A stretch of 64,000 bases of DNA from Epiperipatus broadwayi. Its lineage: Eukaryota; Onychophora; Udeonychophora; Euonychophora; Peripatidae. Numbering within the stretch: position 1 is the stretch's first letter; every line of letters starts with the position of its first letter. The notes under the pieces were generated by a model. It saw only the letters and a program-made list of their open reading frames with translations, was not told where the DNA came from and made no database searches. Made by a program: the position numbers and the translations under genes. Of the stretch, positions 58,605 to 64,000 are shown piece after piece. The stretch covers positions 2,352,001 to 2,416,000 of the forward strand of contig JAQFVV010012513.1 in NCBI GenBank assembly GCA_028023455.1, given 5' to 3'.

Positions 58605-59795
58605 CATATTTTGTAATTTGTGGAATTCTACTAAAAATATAAAATAAAAATTTATTATAGAGCACATGGGCGATGATATTAATTATATAATTTCGTTTTT
58701 ACATGCTTTTTAGAGATTTTTTTTTCTTCACTTTTTGATAAAATCAATTATCGATAAGTAGTCACTTTAGGGGTGGGAGAGTGCAGTTGTGATTTTCCAA
58801 ATAAGGAAATTGTTTCAAAAAGAAAAAAATTAAAAAAATTTAATTTAAAATAAAATTAAAAATTTATAATAGTATTTTTAAATTTTTTAAGTTTATAGAT
58901 TTTAACATAAATGTTAAGTAATTTATTTAATTAAAATAACTAAGTAAAACTGAAAACCAAGATTTTAATCCGTAATATTAAGTTTAATCCGTAATATTAA
59001 GAACATCATAAGAGTGAGAAAAAGAGAATCGATAAATATAAGTATTTTCATAAGTGTCATTAAAAATATTTAAAAAAAGTACAATAAAGACAGAATATTC
59101 ATTATTAATATCCAATTGCTTATCTATTTTTTTTTCAATTTTTCAAATTTATTATTGTTTATTTTTTGTTTATTTAATTTAATTTTATTTTTTGTACTGA
59201 AGCCAGTCCCCTCGTAATTACAGGGGCAGTTATTTTTTTTTTCTATTAGTTAATTCAGCACTGTATACATCTCAACATTATACTGTCTGTTAACATATAT
59301 ATATAATTGTTAATTAATATACGATTTTTAAATTCAATGTAAGACAATGAAAATGACTTTTTTTTTCTGAGTATTGCCAGTAGCCTTTAATTGCTCCTCT
59401 TTGTAAGAATACATACAGGCATAAAACAATTGTTTATATTTGCATTTCTAGATAGTAAATAAACCAACTTTTTGATATCTAAACATAGAAATGTAATGGA
59501 ATTTATTTAGATAAAATTTCAGCTAATCGGGCACAACCATGTTATAATAGGCAGTGCAACCTGTAACTATAACACTGTTATATTAATACCAATTTCTTGA
59601 CTTGGATTAAGCCAAAGGATTTTCGTTTAGTTAATACAATAGCTGATATAAGAATTGTAAATTAGTCATACTTTAAACCTGTGAGAATTTGAAATATATA
59701 ACAACTCTGTACTTTCATAAACAAACCAAGCCTTTCTCACAGGTTCATACACATAAACAAGGGAGATTACGATAATATATCTGTGTAAACAACCA
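58605..59795. other. AT-rich DNA without recognised gene
   Basis: A 17-19 bp direct duplication (TTTAATCCGTAATATTAAG) lies at 58,964-59,000. I recognise nothing else. Confidence 0.4.
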
Positions 59796-59799
59796 GAGA

Positions 59800-59925
59800 T
59801 AAATTTATCTTTGACATTGCTAAGAAGCCATCAATTAGTAATTGGTAGTTCTAAGGCTAAACAAATTTTCTCTATTAACCTATAATAGCTCTTTTGTTCA
59901 GAGTTTAAATAGACATGAAAGGAAA
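59800..59925 (-). repeat. inverted copy of the 14.44-kb dispersed repeat
   Basis: ATCAATTAGTAATTG, AGGCTAAACAAAT and TAACCTATAATAGCTCTTTT are the reverse complement of the words at 14,463-14,545, in matching order. Confidence 0.65.
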
Positions 59926-59972
59926 TTAATGTGTTAATTTAATGATTGTTTACAAATTTATAGATGTTTGGA

Positions 59973-60112
59973 TTGAAATATAAAATGTCAATCACCCCCC
60001 CCCCCCAACACTATATTTTTTCAGGACTGCTACCTTGTGAATAAAAATAAAAGTAGTTGCTTGAAAAACAGTATGGGGGGTGGGGGTGATTGACATTTTA
60101 TATTTGAATTAT
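59973..60112. repeat. foldback with C-run/G-run arms
   Basis: AAATATAAAATGTCAATCAC followed by a C14 run is mirrored by GTATGGGGGGTGGGGGTGAT then TGACATTTTATATTTG. The loop (about 60 nt) includes AGGACTGCTACCTTGTGAAT. Confidence 0.8.
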
Positions 60113-60214
60113 ATGCTCTGGGTCTATTTCTTATAGATTCAAATGTATATAAAGTCTTATAGAAGTGAATATTAAAATAAAATAATATTAATATACATAT
60201 ATTATTGATTTTTA

Positions 60215-61904
60215 ACAAAATGTACAGCATTTTGGTATTGGTAGGAAATTTATATCTGCAATAAGAAAAAAAGATGGAATTATTACTAAAAAGAGAGATG
60301 ACATCATGAAATTGGTAGAAGATTTTTATCAAGAATTATATAGTAATAAAGAACAATACCTCCTATATCTATTACATCTTCCGAATTGCCCAGAATTTTA
60401 AATGAAGAAGTAAGACATGCAATTAAGTGTATAAAGAAAGGAAATGCTCCAGGAAATGATGGAATTATAATTGATATATTAAAAAAAGCAGGTGAAGAAA
60501 TAGAAACAATTTTAGCAAAGTAATATACCAAATGTCTAAATTATAAAGATGTACTGAAAGATTGGAAGAATGCAGTAATAATATTAATATTTAAAAAAGG
60601 TGATAAAGAAGATATTAGAAATTACAGACCTATCAGCCTTTTATCAGTTTTATATAAAACTTTTACCAAGATAATTACAACTCGTCTACAGAGAACTTTG
60701 TATGGTCCACCAACCAAGAGAACAAGCTGGATTTAAAAGTAGTTTTAGTACAATAGATCATATCCAGGTATTGAGAGAAGTCATAGAAAGGACAAACGAA
60801 TATGAGTTGTCATTATGTTTTGGATTTGAAGATTATGAAAAGGCATTCGATTCTATACACATTTTTTCAGTGATTAAAGCATTGGATCATCAAGATATAG
60901 ATCCAGGATATTGTCATATTTTAAAGAATATTTATAAAAATGCAACAGCAACAGTTAGATTACATAATGATACTGGAAGAATCAACATTGAGAAAGGTGT
61001 AAGACAAGGTGACTCCATATCTCCAAAACTCTTTACAGCAGTGCTGCAAGAAGTATTTTGTGGATTAAAATGGGAAACTAAAGGAGTGAAAGTAAATGGA
61101 GAGTATTTAAGTCATTTAGATTTTGCAGATGATGTAGTTGTTTTTGCAAATAATGCTTCAGAGCTGCAGGAAATGTTGCAGGAGTTAGCAGATGAAAGTA
61201 GAAAAGTAGGACTAAAGATAAATGTTAAAAAGACTAAAGTAATGTTTAATCGATTTGCTCAAAATATGAAAATAAAGATTGATTACGAAGAATTAAAAAA
61301 AGTTAACAGTTACAAATACCTTGGTCAGATTATTAATACAGATGGAAACATAATGGAGGAAATTAATCATAGAATTAAACTTGGTTGGAGTGCTTTTGGT
61401 AGAAATAACTTGATACTAAAAGGAAATATGCCTATGTGTTTGAAAAGGATGGTTTTTAACAAATGTGTTTTACCAGTTCTTACTTATGGATCTGAGACTT
61501 GGACACTTAATAGAAGAGCAATACAGAGACTTCAGACCACTCAAAGGAGTATGGAGAGATGTATGTTGGGAGTAATAAGAAGAGATTGAAAACGCAATGT
61601 ATGGGTAAGACAAGGTGTTACTGACCTTATTGAAGAAAATTAAAAGATTGAAATTGAGTTGGGCTGGACATATTGCTAGAAGAGATGATAATAGATGGAC
61701 AATTGAAATTTTAAAGTGGATTCCAAGAGATTGTAAAAGATGCAGAAAGAGACCACATGTGAGATGGATGGATGAAATAAGAAAATGTGCAGGGGTGTTG
61801 TGGAGAAGAGAAGCTAAAGATCAGAGAAGATGGATTAAACTTGGAGAGACATTCATCCAGCAGTGGATTGATAATGGTTGATGATGATGATGATGATGAT
61901 GATG
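60215..61904 (+). mobile_element. RTE-like LINE, 5'-truncated, recent, with 11-bp target-site duplication
   Basis: ATTGATTTTTA occurs perfectly on both sides (60,204-60,214 and 61,905-61,915). The element runs from within the region before the RT (FGIGRKFISAIRKKDGI) through [23 protein letters not shown], and the open RT segment 60,702-61,589 (295 codons) to a C-terminal segment (61,615-61,881, LSWAGHIARRDDNRWT and PHVRWMDEIRKCAG) and a (GAT)n tail. In the 295-codon part, DYEKAFD is at residues 44-50, [10 protein letters not shown] at 99-108, the catalytic FADD intact at 141-144 and KYLG at 205-208. The endonuclease is absent. A stop (TGA, 61,587) and a few frameshifts (near 60,358, 60,700 and 61,640) separate the pieces. 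It was inserted by target-primed reverse transcription and never autonomous. Confidence 0.93.
60702..61589 (+). CDS. reverse transcriptase fragment of the RTE-like LINE
   Basis: This is the longest real coding remnant in the window. It is the RT palm and thumb of a non-LTR retrotransposon, which copies element RNA at nicked target DNA. Aspartates of motif A (DYEKAFD) and of FADD are intact, as are [10 protein letters not shown] and KYLGQIIN. The first Met is not a native start; it follows a frame break, since the upstream RT motifs [10 protein letters not shown] lie just before it in another frame. It ends at a premature TGA after CMLGVIRRD, where the family continues into 'RKR..WVRQ'. It has no promoter of its own and is unlikely to be expressed as a working enzyme. 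Confidence 0.85.
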   Translation: MVHQPREQAGFKSSFSTIDHIQVLREVIERTNEYELSLCFGFEDYEKAFDSIHIFSVIKALDHQDIDPGYCHILKNIYKNATATVRLHNDTGRINIEKGVRQGDSISPKLFTAVLQEVFCGLKWETKGVKVNGEYLSHLDFADDVVVFANNASELQEMLQELADESRKVGLKINVKKTKVMFNRFAQNMKIKIDYEELKKVNSYKYLGQIINTDGNIMEEINHRIKLGWSAFGRNNLILKGNMPMCLKRMVFNKCVLPVLTYGSETWTLNRRAIQRLQTTQRSMERCMLGVIRRD

Positions 61905-62125
61905 ATTGATTTTTACCATCATTTGCATTTGTAATTCTAATTTGCAGATGTTTGTTTCTCTGTGTATCAAAGGTCTTTTTTATAACCTAATACTGAATGC
62001 ACTTTTGGTGAATTTCACCATTATCAGTTCTTTTCATGATTTTGATGATCTTCACTGAAATTGCACTTGGAATTAGGTTATAAAGAAGAAAGAAATCATT
62101 TCAATATGCAAAAAAATGTTTTCAA

Positions 62126-62130
62126 ATTTG

Positions 62131-62192
<62 letters not shown>
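62126..62192. repeat. (TA)n microsatellite
   Basis: A TA tract with one CA interruption directly abuts the H1 inverted pair. Confidence 0.9.
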
Positions 62193-62197
<5 letters not shown>

Positions 62198-62234
62198 TAA
62201 ATACATGTATAATATTTATACTTTAAGTTAGATG

Positions 62235-62892
62235 TAATTAGATAGGATTTGAACCCAGATTTTAAAGCTTTCTTCAGTCATCCATACAATCTTATACAAT
62301 CAATACACATGACCACATACATATGAAAAGATAAATAATCTTCAATATATGTATTTCATGCTGAATCAGCACTCATCTGTTGGTCCAAATCATCATCCCC
62401 CACACATATGTATATAATCAATGCTTGGTTTATATTAAGATAGCACATCTTCAAACTTTAATGGATAGGCTTCAGTCTTTTCATTCTCCACAATCACATG
62501 TTCAAAGCCCTTCTTTGCCAAATTTTGTTGTATCATACTCATGTTGATGGTAAATCAACCTGACACAACAAAATTTAGTAAATAAGGGCATTGAACATGT
62601 CATCATCAGATTTTGAGTGCTATGGATGAATCTAAAGTTGAAGAGTGGAAAATATTGAAGCCTGTTCATTAATGTTTGAAGATTTGCTATTTTAATGTAA
62701 ACCAAACACTGATTATATATGTGTGTGGGAAATGATTACCTGGACCAATTGATGAGTGCTGTTTCAGCATGAAATACACATATTAGAAATCATTTACCTT
62801 TTAGCATGTATATGTTCATGTGTGTCAGTTGTATAAGATGAAGTGGATGATTGAAGTGAGCTTGAAAGCCTGGGTTCAAATCCCCTCTAATT
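62235..62892. mobile_element. head-to-head inverted pair of full H1 copies
   Basis: The left copy (62,235-62,545, minus strand) and right copy (62,580-62,892, plus strand) each contain the whole family order, from box B at the outer ends (GGATTTGAACCC at 62,245 and GGGTTCAAATCCCC at 62,872-62,885) through the hammerhead to the inner GATTTGCTA and GAACATG words. The spacer holds a short hairpin around TTTTGTTGTATCATACTCAT and AACCTGACACAACAAAATTT. The left hammerhead (62,342-62,383) has CAGATGA but perfect stem II GTGCT-GATTC-AGCAT, GAAA and ATA/TAT stem III. The right one (62,745-62,785) has TTGATGA with intact stem II and GAAA. Confidence 0.8.
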
Positions 62893-62899
62893 ACATATA

Positions 62900-64000
62900 C
62901 ATTTACCATTGTCTATCAAATAGAATTTACTACATGGTCGATTGTTATAATTTATTTCTTCAGAAATTTTTATATATACTGTTTACCATAAATCAAATTT
63001 TCTAACTGGATTTTACAGTATTCACCTATTTTCTATTACTGAAATAAGAGAACTAATAGTTAAGTCTTTTAGAATGATCATATCATTGTTTTTTTTAGTT
63101 TGGATTTATATTTATACTTTGCTTAATTCATCAAACAATATTTGTTCAAGAACTTTTTTTAGACAATTCTGTTTATGATCTCTGTTGTACACTATCTTTA
63201 TTATTTTAATCTGACAACTTATCTATAACTTGTTTCAATATATTTTATAGTCTTTTATCATTTACATTAAGATTTCAATTGACATTATTTAATCCCAATG
63301 CTTATCTCTTAAGAAATAACTTTTTTATGACCTAATTCTCAGTGCATTGTGAAAAATTGTAGCTGCCATTCATGAATGCTTTTTTAAATCCAATTTTAAA
63401 TGCTTTTTTCAGTATTATATACTTTTTATCCCAGTAATGTAAAAGACTAACTTTCAACAGATATGCTTTATAAATAGTTATGTGACAGCCAATCAGATGT
63501 AATAATGACTGCACATGTAATTCTTAATTCTAAAACACAAGTCAAGAACTACAAGAAAAATCATACCTGTCAAAGGTTTTAGCCTTTCACATTATTACTA
63601 TCATCTGTTTGCGTTGATAAATTTCATATATTTTTATTCCAATATTTTCTATCTGTTGAGTACAGTACCCAAGTACTATTTTTCATCAGATAGGAAAACT
63701 ATTATTATTAATATTATTTAATTTAATAACCAATTTCCATTTTCATTTAAATAGCTTGCTGTTTCTTTACTTTCCTTCTTTTTAACATAGTCTAAAAAAT
63801 CATTGATGTTCATTATATGCTCCATGCATTCCCTCATATATATATATATATAATGTTTTTTTTCTTCTTACCCAATTCTATTTCCAGTATTCTTTATCTT
63901 CTTTATTAAGTTGTAATTTATTTATTTTTTTGCATTGCGAAATCCATATAATATTAATATAATCTATGTTCTGAAATCCATATAATATTAATATCATCTA
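62900..64000. other. AT-rich DNA; conserved-looking hairpin at 63.64-63.69 kb and a 34-bp duplication at the edge
   Basis: CTATCTGTTGAGTACAGTAC, CCAAG and TACTATTTTTCATCAGATAG form a stem-loop. 63,938-64,000 has two copies of GAAATCCATATAATATTAAT at 34-35 bp spacing, perhaps the start of a minisatellite. No gene is recognised. Confidence 0.4.

Noticed and set aside
63640-63695. CTGATGA on the minus strand near 63.68 kb as a hammerhead
   Set aside because: The core word lies inside a simple stem-loop closed by CTATCTG/CAGATAG; there is no GAAA box or cleavage-site geometry.

Overview
This is an AT-rich nuclear window from an animal. It contains metazoan-type non-LTR retrotransposons (RTE-like), a Penelope-like element with a GIY-YIG domain, a hAT-like transposase, tRNA-derived SINEs, many foldback elements and type I hammerhead-ribozyme motifs. 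There are no operons and no compact coding. A lophotrochozoan such as a cephalopod mollusc would fit, but that is inference only and nothing in the sequence proves it. I find no intact host gene. The long open frames are repeat-encoded, antisense shadows or chance, so the window is probably intergenic or intronic.

Layout. 1-5.4 kb: a truncated hammerhead-bearing element (1-200), a Penelope-like C-terminal relic on the minus strand (2.6-2.9 kb) and a hammerhead relic (4.15 kb). 5.4-8 kb: two short tandem-dimer loci, a 345-bp unit and a 242-bp unit; the second carries a hammerhead in each unit. 8-19 kb: mostly unassigned AT-rich DNA with a MITE-like TIR element (16.3 kb), a foldback containing a minimal hammerhead-like motif (17.7 kb) and a compositionally distinct block (10.5-13.5 kb). 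19-22.2 kb: tRNA-like relic, RTE 3' fragment, and a near-perfect tandem plus inverted copy of the 345-bp unit inside a 13-bp target-site duplication. 22-32 kb: several foldbacks, a tRNA-like relic, another hammerhead-family copy and a long CTAT microsatellite. 32.7-35.6 kb: a nearly full-length but broken RTE element on the minus strand, interrupted by a SINE. 36.5-41.1 kb: two more hammerhead-family loci, one of them a head-to-head palindrome. 41.9-44.65 kb: a second, very decayed RTE-like element on the plus strand. 45.7-50.8 kb: foldback, hammerhead relics, a tRNA-Gly(UCC)-derived SINE, a 238-bp tandem array, another SINE and another hammerhead-family copy. 51-54.4 kb: L1/jockey-like C-terminal LINE relic, MITE, retroposed 3' tail. 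55.2-58.6 kb: a third tandem dimer with hammerhead relics, a foldback, and a hAT-like transposase pseudogene on the minus strand. 60.2-61.9 kb: a young 5'-truncated RTE copy with an 11-bp target-site duplication. 62.2-62.9 kb: a second head-to-head palindromic pair of the hammerhead family.

The most interesting theme is small tandemly duplicated units (about 240-345 bp) and dispersed repeats carrying type I hammerhead cores (CTGATGA ... GAAA ... cleavage-site nucleotide flanked by complementary stem I strands). This matches what is known of metazoan retrozymes and Penelope-associated hammerheads: non-autonomous elements transcribed as tandem RNA, cut into monomers by the ribozyme, circularised, and presumably copied back by LINE or Penelope machinery. 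Relics of both possible helpers, RTE and Penelope-like, are present here.
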